From: Bradyrhizobium erythrophlei
Lineage (GTDB): Bacteria; Pseudomonadota; Alphaproteobacteria; Rhizobiales; Xanthobacteraceae
Assembly: GCA_900129675.1 (NCBI GenBank)
Contig: FSRD01000001.1
Location: forward strand, 1,911,501 to 1,975,500
Reading direction: 5' to 3'
Length of the DNA: 64,000 bases
Positions 11,168-19,330 of the stretch are shown piece after piece (position 1 is the first letter of the stretch; every line of letters starts with the position of its first letter). The notes under the pieces are model-generated. The model did no database searches, was not told the origin of the DNA, and was given only the letters and a program-made list of their open reading frames with translations. The position numbers and the translations under genes are program-made.

Positions 11168-11194
11168 TTGGCAGTCGCGATGAACGAGTGCTAG
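11168..11194. promoter_or_regulatory. CIRCE operator (HrcA site) of groESL
   Basis: TTGGCAGTC (11168-11176), nine bases, then GAGTGCTAG (11186-11194) match the consensus inverted repeat TTAGCACTC-N9-GAGTGCTAA, with one arm slightly degenerate. It lies just upstream of groES. HrcA repression relieved by heat shock is the established mode for this element. Confidence 0.9.
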
Positions 11195-11272
11195 GCGCTC
11201 TTCACATAAGCCTGTGGCGCGGGGGCGCAAGGGCTTCGGCCCACGATGTTTGACTGCGACTTGAGTTTCTAG

Positions 11273-12725
11273 GAGCGTGTCCGAATAGTCGCTGTTCAAT
11301 TCTGAGCGAGTCTGATTCAACCTTGGGCTATGAGCAAGTATTTTCGCCCCTGGAATATCGATCAGACGCTGCTTCTGCCGCCGAATGTGCAGGACTTCGT
11401 GCCGAAAGGCCATGTCTCGCGGTTTATCGTTGAACTGGTGCGGGAGAGCCTCGATCTCAAGGAGATCACGGGCAGCTATGTGAGCGGGCTCGGGCAGCCG
11501 CCGTTCGACCCGCGCATGATGGTGGCGCTTCTGCTGCACGGCTATGCGAGTGGGCTGTATTCATCGCGGCGGATCGCGAAGGCCTGCCGCGAACGGAATG
11601 ATTTTGTAATGATTGTCGCGCTCGATCCGCCGGATTTTCGCACGATCAGCGACTTCCGCAAGCGGCATTTGAAGGCGCTCGGCGCACTGTTCCTGCAGGT
11701 TCTGAAGTTGTGCGAGACGGCAGGGCTGGTCAAACTCGGCCATGTCGCGCTGGATGGCACGAAGATCAAAGCGAACGCGTCGAAACATAAAGCGATGAGT
11801 TATGAGCGCATGAAGAAACGCGAGGCGGAATTGAAAGCCGAGGTCGCTCGCATGCTGGCGGCCGCTGAGGCGGCGGATGCTCAGGAGGACGAGACTTTCG
11901 GCAAAGACAAGCGCGGCGACGAGCTGCCGGATTGGGCTGGCGACAAGCAGAAGCGGCTGGCCAAGATCCAGCAGGCGATGGCGGCGCTGGAGGCCGACGC
12001 CAGGCTGGCCGCGGAGGAAGAGCGTCGCATCGAGGCCGAAAAGGAACAGCAGCGCCAAGCCGAAGGCCGCAAGAAGCCGGGCAAACCGGCGGCGCCGGCA
12101 TCGGACCAGCCTGATCCCAAGTCGCAACGCAACTTCACCGATCCGGAAAGCCGCATCATGAAGTCGAAGGATGGCTTCGTTCAGGCCTATAATGCCCAGG
12201 CCGCCGTCGACGCGGGCGCCCAGATCATTGTCGCGCACGAACTGACGCAGTGCGGCAACGATCAGGGCCAGCTGGTGCCCCTGATCGAGGCCATCGAGAA
12301 CAATCTCGGCCGCAAGCCGGAGCAGGCCTCAGCGGACTCCGGCTACTGCAGCGAATCCAATCTCGAAGCGCTCGAAGCCCACGGCGTCGACGGCTACGTC
12401 GCGCCCGGACGCGCCAAGCACCCGACAGCCGCGAACGGAAAAATCGGCGGACCGCTGACCCAACGGATGCGAAAGAAGATCGACGACGGCGGCTTCGAAA
12501 CACCCTACCGATTGAGAAAGCAAGTGGTCGAACCGGTGTTCGGACAGATCAAACAGGCGCGCGGCTTCCGCCAGTTCCTGTTGCGAGGCCTAGAGAAAGT
12601 GCGCGCCGAATGGGCCATGATCTGCACGGCCCACAACCTCCTCAAGCTGTTCACCCTCGCAAAGGCCGCCTGAGCCGACTATCCTGCAATAAATGCCCGG
12701 TCGCGACCGCTATCTGGACGGGCTC
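11273..12725 (+). mobile_element. Complete IS1182-type insertion sequence
   Basis: Terminal inverted repeats begin GGAGCGTGTCCGAATAG on the left and end CTATCTGGACGGGCTCC on the right (imperfect). Both ends are flanked by CTAG (11269-11272 and 12726-12729), consistent with a 4-bp target duplication or insertion at a palindromic CTAG site. One full-length transposase lies inside. The element sits upstream of groES, beyond the CIRCE site. Confidence 0.85.
11330..12673 (+). CDS. IS1182-family transposase
   Basis: A 447-residue DDE transposase. The N-terminal DUF772-type domain (SKYFRPWNIDQTLLLPPNVQ, FDPRMMVALLLHGYASG) is followed by a first Asp in VALDGTKIKANASKHK, a long charged helical insertion (about 160-255), SADSGYCSE and a C-terminal RKQVVEPVFGQIKQARGFR with the catalytic Glu. 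It is uninterrupted, so the element may still be mobile. Confidence 0.92.
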   Translation: MSKYFRPWNIDQTLLLPPNVQDFVPKGHVSRFIVELVRESLDLKEITGSYVSGLGQPPFDPRMMVALLLHGYASGLYSSRRIAKACRERNDFVMIVALDPPDFRTISDFRKRHLKALGALFLQVLKLCETAGLVKLGHVALDGTKIKANASKHKAMSYERMKKREAELKAEVARMLAAAEAADAQEDETFGKDKRGDELPDWAGDKQKRLAKIQQAMAALEADARLAAEEERRIEAEKEQQRQAEGRKKPGKPAAPASDQPDPKSQRNFTDPESRIMKSKDGFVQAYNAQAAVDAGAQIIVAHELTQCGNDQGQLVPLIEAIENNLGRKPEQASADSGYCSESNLEALEAHGVDGYVAPGRAKHPTAANGKIGGPLTQRMRKKIDDGGFETPYRLRKQVVEPVFGQIKQARGFRQFLLRGLEKVRAEWAMICTAHNLLKLFTLAKAA

Positions 12726-12866
12726 CTAGAAGAGGGGCGATCGGGGGCGCTTGCTAGCAGGCGAAGTAACATGCTGCTAGCGCGTTGATTACTATGACCT
12801 ATTGAACGTTTTCATTTTTGGCGCGAGAATCATGCATTGCTTTTTCAGCTTGGGCTGGAGGTTGCA

Positions 12867-13151
12867 ATGGTCGAGAAAGATGCGGTTTCCAGGGATTTCA
12901 GGAAGCAGGTCTTGGGCTACGGACTGACGACAGCGGAAATCGTTTATCGCCGTCCGGATCGTCGCTGGTTGCTGCAAACTTACGTCTGGCAGGACTACGA
13001 TATGTTTCCAAATTTCCCGGCGCTAAAGGATTTCCTCGCGTTCTGGGAAACAAAGCTCGAAGGACCCCTGTTCGCAGTTACCGTTGCGCACTCGAAACTC
13101 ATCAAGCCTGCCGAGCTGCACGCTATCGACGGCGTGTTCCGGTTGCACTAA
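12867..13151 (+). CDS. usg: Usg family protein
   Basis: A 94-residue protein of the Usg family, found mainly in alphaproteobacteria. Diagnostic parts are VSRDFRKQVLGYGLTTAEI, RRPDRRWLLQTYVWQDYD and VAHSKLIKPAELHAIDGVFR. ATG 12867 is chosen for the GGAGG five bases before it. The molecular role of the family is not established. Confidence 0.85.
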   Translation: MVEKDAVSRDFRKQVLGYGLTTAEIVYRRPDRRWLLQTYVWQDYDMFPNFPALKDFLAFWETKLEGPLFAVTVAHSKLIKPAELHAIDGVFRLH

Positions 13152-13472
13152 TTCAACTGAAGCAATTGCGGCGGGAGCGCGCCTGAGCACATTCTGGGGC
13201 TCGGCGACTTGACTGCGCGGCGCGTAAGACGAGTCGAAGCTCGGGCTATCGCCCAAAACCTGCGCTCCATCGCTCGATGAATCGGCAAGCGTTCGTGTCG
13301 CGCGCAGCTGGTGGCGGCGTCGCGACCAATTTGGACAGCGTTCCTAACAGGCTTACTGCGTGAGATAGTTGCCCAAGCCCGGTTTTCAGCCTCTAAAAAT
13401 AATCCGGATGACGGCGGGACGACCACACACGAGACCCGGCTAGGCGCGAGAGGTGAACGCGGCGATGCTGGG
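13152..13472. other. Gene-less stretch
   Basis: No coding region with protein-like composition and no repeat or RNA motif was recognised between usg and the HTH remnant. Confidence 0.5.
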
Positions 13473-13476
13473 TTGG

Positions 13477-13652
13477 CTAAGGAAAAACGAAGTTCCCGCC
13501 CTGGACCGCAACGGATATCGGTCAACTAAAGTTTCTAGCAACGCAAAAAGCCGGCGCTACGGAAATCGCAAAGGCATTGAATCGCACTCCGGGTGCGACA
13601 ACAGTAAAAGCGCATATGCATATGTTGGACGTGTCGCTTAGCACGAGGGGGT
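13477..13652 (+). pseudogene. Small HTH-type DNA-binding protein remnant
   Basis: The frame reads KFPPWTATDIGQLKFLATQ, then KAGATEIAKALNRTPGATTV and ends SLSTRG with a TAA. This is a small helix-turn-helix protein of a type common in Bradyrhizobium. The frame has no start codon before an upstream stop; a plausible start (TTGGCTAAG) lies in another frame, implying a frameshift. A duplicated CATATG adds two residues near the end. Confidence 0.4.
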
Positions 13653-13771
13653 AACTGAAGGCAAAGGTCGCGATAATTAGCACGTGGTCTGCCACATTTG
13701 AATTGATGGGCTTTCTTTTTGATTTGCCGGAACGAACCTCCGTATGCTCGGTTGTCATATGTTCCCGACCA

Positions 13772-14056
13772 TTAGGGAGACGGGATGACAAACAGAATGA
13801 TCCCAACAAGTATGGTCAGCAGAATCGACAGGGCGATTAGTCCGCTAAGTCCGGCCAGAACCCGAATCAGACGCCTGACCAACAGGCGCAAAATCCAAAC
13901 CAGAGCGGCGAGCAGAGCGGCGGCTAACAAAGAGATCCGCAACGCTAATGAAAACGAACTGCTCGCCTCGACGTGAATGGCATGAAAAGTCTCCTGTCCG
14001 TGCTCGACGTAGAGGCTGACCGTATTTACAACGCCGTAAGCGCCGGCAAGCGGCAT
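13772..14056 (-). CDS. Hypothetical membrane protein with two helices
   Basis: A 94-residue frame from ATG 14056. After a polar N terminus, two strongly hydrophobic segments follow (LALRISLLAAALLAALVWIL and LIALSILLTILVGIILFV) separated by an Arg-rich loop, suggesting an integral membrane protein. The ribosome binding site is weak and a start at 14095 is possible. No family recognised. Confidence 0.5.
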   Translation of the reverse strand: MPLAGAYGVVNTVSLYVEHGQETFHAIHVEASSSFSLALRISLLAAALLAALVWILRLLVRRLIRVLAGLSGLIALSILLTILVGIILFVIPSP

Positions 14057-14255
14057 CCCGGCTTGTGCCCGTCGTAATGACTGCTTGCCGCCCAACTAAC
14101 CGCTTGAGCGATGTCAGTGCCATGTTGGTGACGGCTTGCCCCAGCTTGTCGTCGTCTTCCTCGATCGTTCCGGCAGACATACGTGCTCGACACGTCCCAT
14201 CCTCCATTCTTAAGCGCACGATGCGCTTCGGTCCATGCCCTCAGAGGAGGTAGCT

Positions 14256-14417
14256 ATGGAACATCAATTTTTCATTCGCCGGCAAAACCTTAAGCTCTAT
14301 CGCAGTCTCGTTGCTGCATCGGAAGCAGCGGCAGCGAAAGCTGACGCGCGGCAGGAGAAGCTTTTAAAGCTACTGGCAGAGGAAGTAGCGAACGAGCCGC
14401 CGCCCAGAAAGAACTAA
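14256..14417 (+). CDS. Small hypothetical protein (53 aa)
   Basis: Starts MEHQFFIRRQNLKLYRSLVA and continues as a charged Ala/Glu/Lys-rich helix, ending PPPRKN. AGAGGAGG lies five bases before the ATG. The pattern matches small stand-alone Bradyrhizobium proteins of unknown function. Confidence 0.6.
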   Translation: MEHQFFIRRQNLKLYRSLVAASEAAAAKADARQEKLLKLLAEEVANEPPPRKN

Positions 14418-14782
14418 GGCGCTTGATGCCGACATGAGTGGCCTAACCTGTCAACAGATTGTATTCGTGACGAAACTTGTGCTTGGCCTAAATCGCAGCG
14501 CGGTTTGTGCCTTGGGGTCAACGCCTTCGCCGCTTACGACTTGGACAGACCAATTGCTTTCGACCACCTCATCTGTGACGGGATAAATGCTGACGGCGGA
14601 TACACCCTCGCATCCAGGGTAAGTGCGGATTTCCCTGAGAGCGACTTGCTTCAGTTCTTAGTTCTTCTATCGATATCCGCGTCTTGTTCATACGGCTTCT
14701 CCGTTTTCACGTCATCGCCGCTCAACAGCTAGTGGCCACGTCGTCGCTTGCGCAAGCGAGGGCGTCGAACAGCCAGCCTGCA
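14418..14782. other. Gene-less stretch
   Basis: A weak plus-strand frame (14505-14732) has no ribosome binding site and no family resemblance. Nothing else was recognised. Confidence 0.45.
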
Positions 14783-15034
14783 TCAAGGGTTCAGATCCTC
14801 AGTGGTCACTACAACACCGCGGTCAGAGTGCCCCTCCCGCTGCAACTTCGCGAGAGCGAGATGTTCGATCTCGGCTCGGTGCCTTACAAAGATAGCGATC
14901 AGCTGTACATGGCCTGCGTCCTTTCTGCTCATACGCTCTCTGTTCAGAAGGGCAGTCTCCGTTACCCGGCACTTTTCGATTTTGCCGCCGTACTCCACAA
15001 CGAAATGGACGTAATCGCCGCCAGCAACAACCAT
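14783..15034 (-). CDS. DUF1488-like small protein
   Basis: An 83-residue frame: MVVAGGDYVHFVVEYGGKIE, then KCRVTETALLN and a C-terminal LALAKLQREGHSDRGVVVTTE. The layout (beta strands, helix, basic KLQREG, VVVTTEDLN end) resembles DUF1488 proteins. TGAGGACC precedes the ATG by six bases. A longer plus-strand frame over the same bases lacks protein-like composition. Confidence 0.6.
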   Translation of the reverse strand: MVVAGGDYVHFVVEYGGKIEKCRVTETALLNRERMSRKDAGHVQLIAIFVRHRAEIEHLALAKLQREGHSDRGVVVTTEDLNP

Positions 15035-15114
15035 GAGAATGGTCCTCAGACGGGGGTGAGACTAACATATGGTGGTTTATCCGGCCCCCTACAAGCGAGG
15101 GCTGCATGAGCGCA

Positions 15115-15351
15115 CTAATCTGCCAGCGCCCATCTTCCATAGACCGACGCGATAAGCGTTTGGGCAATGGCCACGCCCGCGCGCGTCGGCATCGGATCAA
15201 GCGCGCCGTAGGTCCAATTCGGCCCCGTGCCTTTAGGGTGCGTGCGAATTATCTCGACGCGCTTAATGCCTCGCGTGTGCGGATCCATCGCCAGAAGCCG
15301 AAGGCACTCGGCCTCAAGTTCGGCTGCGGATTTACGCGGCATCTCCTCCAT
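15115..15351 (-). CDS. Conserved hypothetical protein (78 aa)
   Basis: Read from ATG 15351: MEEMPRKSAAELEAECLRLL, then MDPHTRGIKRVEIIRTHPKG and WTYGALDPMP. GGAGA lies six bases upstream of this start. No domain recognised, but composition and context fit the many small genes around it. Confidence 0.6.
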   Translation of the reverse strand: MEEMPRKSAAELEAECLRLLAMDPHTRGIKRVEIIRTHPKGTGPNWTYGALDPMPTRAGVAIAQTLIASVYGRWALAD

Positions 15352-15600
15352 CAAGGTTCTCCGGCTTCGGGATATCGACCTCACGGAGGTGGTGCTGCTA
15401 CCGCTCAAGCTCAAGCAGGGACCCGGTCATTCGATCACCGCGTTGGCGCGGGCGAGCGCAGCGTCGGCGAGGTGATCGAATGAGGCGGAGGTTGCCGCCC
15501 AGTGCTCGGTCATCAGTGATGTCGGCAGCCATTTCGAGAAAGGCTCTAAGGGACGACCACCCCTGTTGCGCCGGCCGTCCCGCGGGTGTTTGCTTGTTCC

Positions 15601-16044
15601 ATGCAGGCGGAGCAGTCAATCGTCGTTGACCCAAAAAGTCCTGGCGGCATCAACTCGCCGCACGGCCTGATCCTGTTCGACGGCGTATGCGTCCTATGCT
15701 CTCGCGGCTGCCGCTTCGTGAGCAAACGTGATCGCCACGGCTATTTTCGCTTCGTTCCGATCCAGTTGGCCGAGGGACGTCCGCTCGCTGAGCAGATCGG
15801 CATCGATCCTGATCACCCGGATTCCTTTGCCTTCTTGGCAAGCGGCCAGGCCTATGTAAAATCCGAAGCCGTGCTGCGCATTGCGCGCGAGCTTCCGCGC
15901 TGGCAGTGGACATGGATCTTCCAATTCATCCCACGTGTGATCCGCGACGCGATCTATGACTTGGTCGCGCGCAACCGCTATCGCTGGTTTGGCCGTCGCG
16001 ACGCTTGCATCCTGCCGAATTCGGATCGTTCGTGGCCATCATGA
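15601..16044 (+). CDS. DCC-family thiol-disulfide oxidoreductase (DUF393)
   Basis: A 147-residue protein. The family signature LILFDGVCVLCSRGCRFV carries the CxxC-like redox Cys pair near the N terminus, and DLVARNRYRWFGRRDAC and LPNSDRSWPS close the domain. It is presumably cytosolic and thioredoxin-fold. The 3' third (from 15904) is duplicated at 8528-8753, while this copy is complete. The start at 15601 is the first ATG; a slightly longer TTG-started form is possible. Confidence 0.88.
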   Translation: MQAEQSIVVDPKSPGGINSPHGLILFDGVCVLCSRGCRFVSKRDRHGYFRFVPIQLAEGRPLAEQIGIDPDHPDSFAFLASGQAYVKSEAVLRIARELPRWQWTWIFQFIPRVIRDAIYDLVARNRYRWFGRRDACILPNSDRSWPS

Positions 16045-16139
16045 ACCGCGCCGGGGCTGCGGGACGATGGCGCCTGGCGCTGGTTGGCTGCGGCCGGCAT
16101 GACGAAGGAACCAGCGTTGCTGCTTTTCAACTCAGTCCC
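15904..16139 (+). repeat. Duplicated segment, copy 2
   Basis: Source-like copy of the stretch also found at 8528-8753. Here it is part of an intact gene and its 3' flank, and it has a 10-base longer spacing in the non-coding half. Confidence 0.85.
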
Positions 16140-16368
16140 TATTACCGTAAGCACAATCTGCCGGATCAGCTTCGTATGCGCCCAAGCTCGGATCGAAGCG
16201 GAATAGCGTAGAGCAATAGGGGCAGACGATCTCACTGGCATCGACCATCTTGAGGTAGATGTGTGGGTGATCTTGCGGCGGTTTATCCCCGATGCACTTG
16301 AACTCGCGGCAGCCAATGCGCACGATCGGCACCCCGACTTCATTATGAAACGTCGGATAACGTTCCAT
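16132..16368 (-). CDS. Zinc-finger protein of the zf-CHCC family
   Basis: A 78-residue protein with REFKCIGDKPPQDHPHIYLK and EIVCPYCSTLFRFD: the Cys-His-Cys-Cys zinc site of zf-CHCC, related to the zinc-binding NDUFS6-like subunits of complex I. It overlaps the end of the duplicated segment on the opposite strand. Full family length. Confidence 0.88.
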   Translation of the reverse strand: MERYPTFHNEVGVPIVRIGCREFKCIGDKPPQDHPHIYLKMVDASEIVCPYCSTLFRFDPSLGAYEADPADCAYGNRD

Positions 16369-16513
16369 CTGCAGCGCGTGGCTTAGGCGCCCGATCGATG
16401 ACGCAAAGTGCCGTGCATGGATCGTCGAGCGAGAGCTCGATCAGCACCCGGTGAGCGGCGCCCCTCTCGCGTCGTTCGGTTGTCGTAAAACGTACCCACA
16501 GCGACACGTCCAC
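16343..16513 (-). CDS. Possible small ORF between rpoH and the zinc-finger gene
   Basis: A 56-residue frame from GTG 16513 (VDVSLWVRFTTTERRERGAA, then HRVLIELSLDDPCTALCVID) has protein-like composition and overlaps the next gene by 26 bases. No ribosome binding site and no family were recognised, so this is tentative. Confidence 0.25.
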   Translation of the reverse strand: MDVSLWVRFTTTERRERGAAHRVLIELSLDDPCTALCVIDRAPKPRAADGTLSDVS

Positions 16514-16548
16514 CGTCAGTTTCTCCCGCCATGGGAGAGGGTTGGAAG

Positions 16549-17448
16549 CTAACGCACCTGCAGAGGCGCCGGGGTCGCCACCGCCGCGACGCGGTGCTTC
16601 ACTGCGTTCTGCACCTTCGCGAAGGCGCTCACCTCGATCTGGCGCACGCGCTCGCGCGAGACGCCGAATTCCTCAGCCAGCTCCACGAGCGTGATCTGTT
16701 CCTCGGCGAGCCGACGCGTCTCGAAGATGCGCCGCTCGCGCTTGTTGAGCACGGTGAGCGCATCGGACAGCGTCTTGCGGCGGTTATCGAACTCCTCGCT
16801 CGCGGCGAGCGTCGTCTCCTGGTCCGGGGAGTCGTCCACCAGCCGGTCTTGCCACTCGCCGGAATCGCCGTCCTCGCGGATCGCGGCGTTGAGCGAGGCG
16901 TCGCCGCCGAGCCGCCGGTTCATGTAAATCACGTCCGTTTCGGTGACGCCGATCCGCCGGGCGATGATCTTCACCTGGTCCGGCCGCATATCGCCATCGT
17001 TGAATACGGAGATTTTGCTCTGGGCCTTGCGCAGGTTGAAGAACACCTTCTTCTGGCTGGCCGAGGTACCCATCTTCACCAGCGACCACGAGCGCAGGAT
17101 ATATTGCTGGATCGCCGCCTTGATCCACCACACGGCGTAGGTGGCGAACCGGAAGCCCTTCTCGGGCTCGAAGCGCTCGACCGCCTGCATCAGGCCGACA
17201 TTGCCCTCGGAGATCGCCTCGGAGATCGGCAGGCCGTAGCCGCGATAGTCCCTGGCGATCTTGGTCACGAGCCGCAGATGGCTGGTGACCAGCTTGTGCG
17301 CCGCGTCGCGATCGCCGTGCTCGCGCCAGCGCTTGGCTAGCATGTATTCTTCCTGGGGCTCCAACATCGGGAACCGCCGGATTTCCTCAAGATAATGGGT
17401 GAGGCCGGGTTCGGCCGTAAGGATCGGCAGGGCCGCGTTGCGGGCCAT
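16549..17448 (-). CDS. rpoH: RNA polymerase sigma-32 factor
   Basis: A 299-residue heat-shock sigma factor. Region 2 contains GNVGLMQAVERFEPEKGFRF and ATYAVWWIKAAIQQYILRSW; the RpoH box QKKVFFNLR follows; region 4 ends EFGVSRERVRQIE. It directs core polymerase to heat-shock promoters in the cytosol. Rhizobia often carry several rpoH paralogs. The promoter region is shared with a divergent MarR gene and contains two TTTCGAAA palindromes, so this copy may answer to that regulator. Confidence 0.93.
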   Translation of the reverse strand: MARNAALPILTAEPGLTHYLEEIRRFPMLEPQEEYMLAKRWREHGDRDAAHKLVTSHLRLVTKIARDYRGYGLPISEAISEGNVGLMQAVERFEPEKGFRFATYAVWWIKAAIQQYILRSWSLVKMGTSASQKKVFFNLRKAQSKISVFNDGDMRPDQVKIIARRIGVTETDVIYMNRRLGGDASLNAAIREDGDSGEWQDRLVDDSPDQETTLAASEEFDNRRKTLSDALTVLNKRERRIFETRRLAEEQITLVELAEEFGVSRERVRQIEVSAFAKVQNAVKHRVAAVATPAPLQVR

Positions 17449-17466
17449 GATCGAGCCCTCAAACTA

Positions 17467-17476
17467 GTTTCGAAAC
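17467..17476. promoter_or_regulatory. Palindromic operator, rpoH-proximal
   Basis: GTTTCGAAAC is a perfect 10-bp palindrome 19 bases upstream of the rpoH start. A near-identical site lies 43 bases away, next to the marR gene. MarR proteins bind such short dyads, often autoregulating divergent pairs. Binding here is inferred. Confidence 0.65.
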
Positions 17477-17509
17477 AAAATTATCTGCATCCGATCGGTT
17501 GTCAAGTTA

Positions 17510-17519
17510 ATTTCGAAAC
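17510..17519. promoter_or_regulatory. Palindromic operator, marR-proximal
   Basis: ATTTCGAAAC shares the TTTCGAAA core with the site at 17467-17476. It lies 26 bases upstream of the marR start, where binding would be expected to repress that gene. Confidence 0.65.
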
Positions 17520-17545
17520 ACTATTATATTCTCGAAGAGGCAAGC

Positions 17546-18148
17546 ATGTCAGCGCGCGAAACGGCAGAGCTCCTGCTGCAGGTGGGACGGCTCGTACAAG
17601 CTGAGGGCTATGACGGCGAGCTCAGTCCGGCCCAATGGATGGCGCTCCGCTTCTTCGCCCGTGCCAACCCGTTCTCGCGGACCCCGTCGGCCTTCGCGGA
17701 ATTTCAAGCGACAACCCGTGGCACCGCAACACAAGCCATTAAGGCGCTTGAAGCGGGTGGGTACTTGGTCCGACAGCCATTCAAGACGGATGGGCGAAGC
17801 GTAAGTCTGCGACTGACGAGCAAGGGCAAAAAAGCGCTAGCACGCGATCCGTTCGAGGTTCTGGTGCGCGCCGTGGATTCGCTCGACGCGACAGAGCGAA
17901 CTGCGATGCGTCGCGCCCTGCACCAGGTGCTGTCCACTCTAGCTACGAGTGGGGCGCATCGGCGCTTCGGTGTTTGCCCGGACTGCACGCACTTCGGCAG
18001 AGAGATGTGCGGCAACCTGCCGAGCACGGGCCCCTCGGCCGCTGAATGCCTGCTCCTCGGTGTTCCGATTCAGCCAGCGGACGTAGGTCTTCTGTGCGTC
18101 CATTTTCAACCAATGAACGAGCACCGCGAGGACGGACGGACACCGTGA
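17546..18148 (+). CDS. MarR-family regulator with Cys-rich C-terminal extension
   Basis: A 200-residue protein, longer than typical MarR (about 150). Residues 20-135 form the winged helix: LSPAQWMALRFFARA, then TTRGTATQAIKALEAGGYL and the wing KTDGRSVSLRLTSKG. The extension (140-190) has five Cys: FGVCPDCTHFGREMC and AECLLLG, LLCVHF (C144, C147, C155, C168, C184). This arrangement could bind a metal or Fe-S cluster or sense redox state. It is divergent from rpoH, with two palindromes between them. Ligand unknown. Confidence 0.88.
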   Translation: MSARETAELLLQVGRLVQAEGYDGELSPAQWMALRFFARANPFSRTPSAFAEFQATTRGTATQAIKALEAGGYLVRQPFKTDGRSVSLRLTSKGKKALARDPFEVLVRAVDSLDATERTAMRRALHQVLSTLATSGAHRRFGVCPDCTHFGREMCGNLPSTGPSAAECLLLGVPIQPADVGLLCVHFQPMNEHREDGRTP

Positions 18149-18186
18149 ATGAGTTCACCACTGCGATCTGCTGAAAGGACGCTTAA

Positions 18187-18426
18187 TTGACCTTCGTCGT
18201 CAACGAGAGCTGTATTCGCTGCAAAATCATGGACTGCGTCGACGTGTGCCCCGTGGACTGCTGCTAGGAGCGCGAGAACATGCTCGTCAGAGTTACATCG
18301 CAGCGTGAAATTGAGAACCTGGTGCGTAGCGGAGAGGTGAAGGGTGGCAAGCTCAAACTGCGAATGCCCCTGTCCGCTGAGGTGACGCCACTGAAACATG
18401 TAGTCGAGGAAACGGTCGCACTCTGA
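18187..18426 (+). pseudogene. Ferredoxin (FdxA-type) remnant with internal stop
   Basis: The frame from TTG 18187 reads TFVVNESCIRCKIMDCVDVC then PVDCC and a TAG at 18265. This is the N-terminal third of a 7Fe/FdxA ferredoxin, with the residues after the first Cys cluster lost. A downstream ATG at 18280 (MLVRVTSQREIENLVRSGEV) opens an in-frame 48-residue ORF to 18426 that is not ferredoxin-like. The gene is broken and probably recombined. It begins about 40 bases after the marR gene. Confidence 0.6.
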
Positions 18427-18767
18427 CGATTATCCCGGCTGCCCCGGCAGGGCTGCCCTCTTGGTGGAGGACTCATCCTGCTCATTTCCAATTTGGCCCT
18501 TGGTGTCGATTCGACAACGTCCGTGATAGTGTCTCCAGGGAGAACGGACTCTACTCAAAACCGGGGGTGTTTTAGGGGAGTAGATCACAATATATGCTGA
18601 AATTGGCTCCTTACGCTGGAGGAAGCGGAAGGCAAGCCGATGGTTATTCGACCTGACGACGCCGGTCCCGCGGGAAAGAGATAGCTAATCGGGCCGAAAG
18701 AGCGCACGCTGAATGCGTGCACAACTAGAGCACCGGCGTAGAACGGTTTGCGAAAAGACAGCCGGGC
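18427..18767. other. Gene-less stretch
   Basis: A short frame near 18615-18690 ends EEAEGKPMVIRPDDAGPAGK but has no start and looks like a 3' fragment. Nothing else was recognised. Confidence 0.4.
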
Positions 18768-19037
18768 ATGACCATGCGCTCGCGGCGGGAAACCATCACC
18801 TTCAAACACCCTTTCCGGATCAAGGGCATCGATCGCTTGCTGCCTGCGGGCGCCTACGAGGTCATCACCGATGAGGAGATGATCGAAGGATTGTCATTCG
18901 CCGTGTTCCGCCGTGTTGCCACCATGATCATGGTGCCGGCGGCAGCGCCGCGCAGTTCAACGATGGAGATGGTTTCCATCAGCCCGATCGATCTATCCGA
19001 TGCCCAGCGCATTGACGCGAGCGCGCCTCGTGAGTGA
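18768..19037 (+). CDS. Conserved hypothetical protein (89 aa)
   Basis: Contains RRETITFKHPFRIKGIDRLL, PAGAYEVITDEEMIEGLSF and RRVATMIMVP, a compact beta-rich protein type frequent in Bradyrhizobium genomes. Function unknown. Starts at ATG 18768 or 18774. Its end overlaps the start of the next gene by eight bases. Confidence 0.7.
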   Translation: MTMRSRRETITFKHPFRIKGIDRLLPAGAYEVITDEEMIEGLSFAVFRRVATMIMVPAAAPRSSTMEMVSISPIDLSDAQRIDASAPRE

Positions 19038-19272
19038 CAAGCAGCTCGATCTCGACAAGCACCGCGGCATGGCCGAACAAAAAGCAACCGACATCCGGCG
19101 AATTCTGGCGGACGTCGAGAATAACGCAAAGGACCTGCGCGATCGGCAGGGGATACTCGAAAACCAGCTTCTGTCGGCTCCCGCAGCTTCGTGGCCGGAA
19201 GCAGCAGCCAAGGCGCGCTACGTCTTGAATTTATACGCCGCGGGGCTGGCTCCGGCCGACACCCATCATTGA
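19030..19272 (+). CDS. Conserved hypothetical protein, translationally coupled
   Basis: An 80-residue helical protein (DKQLDLDKHRGMAEQKATDI, then RDRQGILENQLLSAPAASW and AKARYVLNLYAAG). GTG 19030 overlaps the preceding stop (GTGAGTGA), which suggests coupling and decides the start. No domain recognised. Confidence 0.65.
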   Translation: MSDKQLDLDKHRGMAEQKATDIRRILADVENNAKDLRDRQGILENQLLSAPAASWPEAAAKARYVLNLYAAGLAPADTHH

Positions 19273-19330
19273 GATCTGGTTGCAGCCGTACTTGCGGACT
19301 TTGCCCGGCTCTCCAACGAGAGCTGAGCGA

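Noticed and set aside
14684..15109. Plus-strand frame of 141 codons
   Set aside because: Overlaps the better-supported DUF1488-like minus-strand gene and lacks protein-like composition.
15425..15511. Minus-strand 28-codon frame (MTEHWAATSASFDHLADAAL)
   Set aside because: Composition is protein-like, but it is very short, without a ribosome binding site, and could be a chance frame or a 3' remnant.
16531..17340. Plus-strand frame of 269 codons
   Set aside because: Antisense of rpoH.
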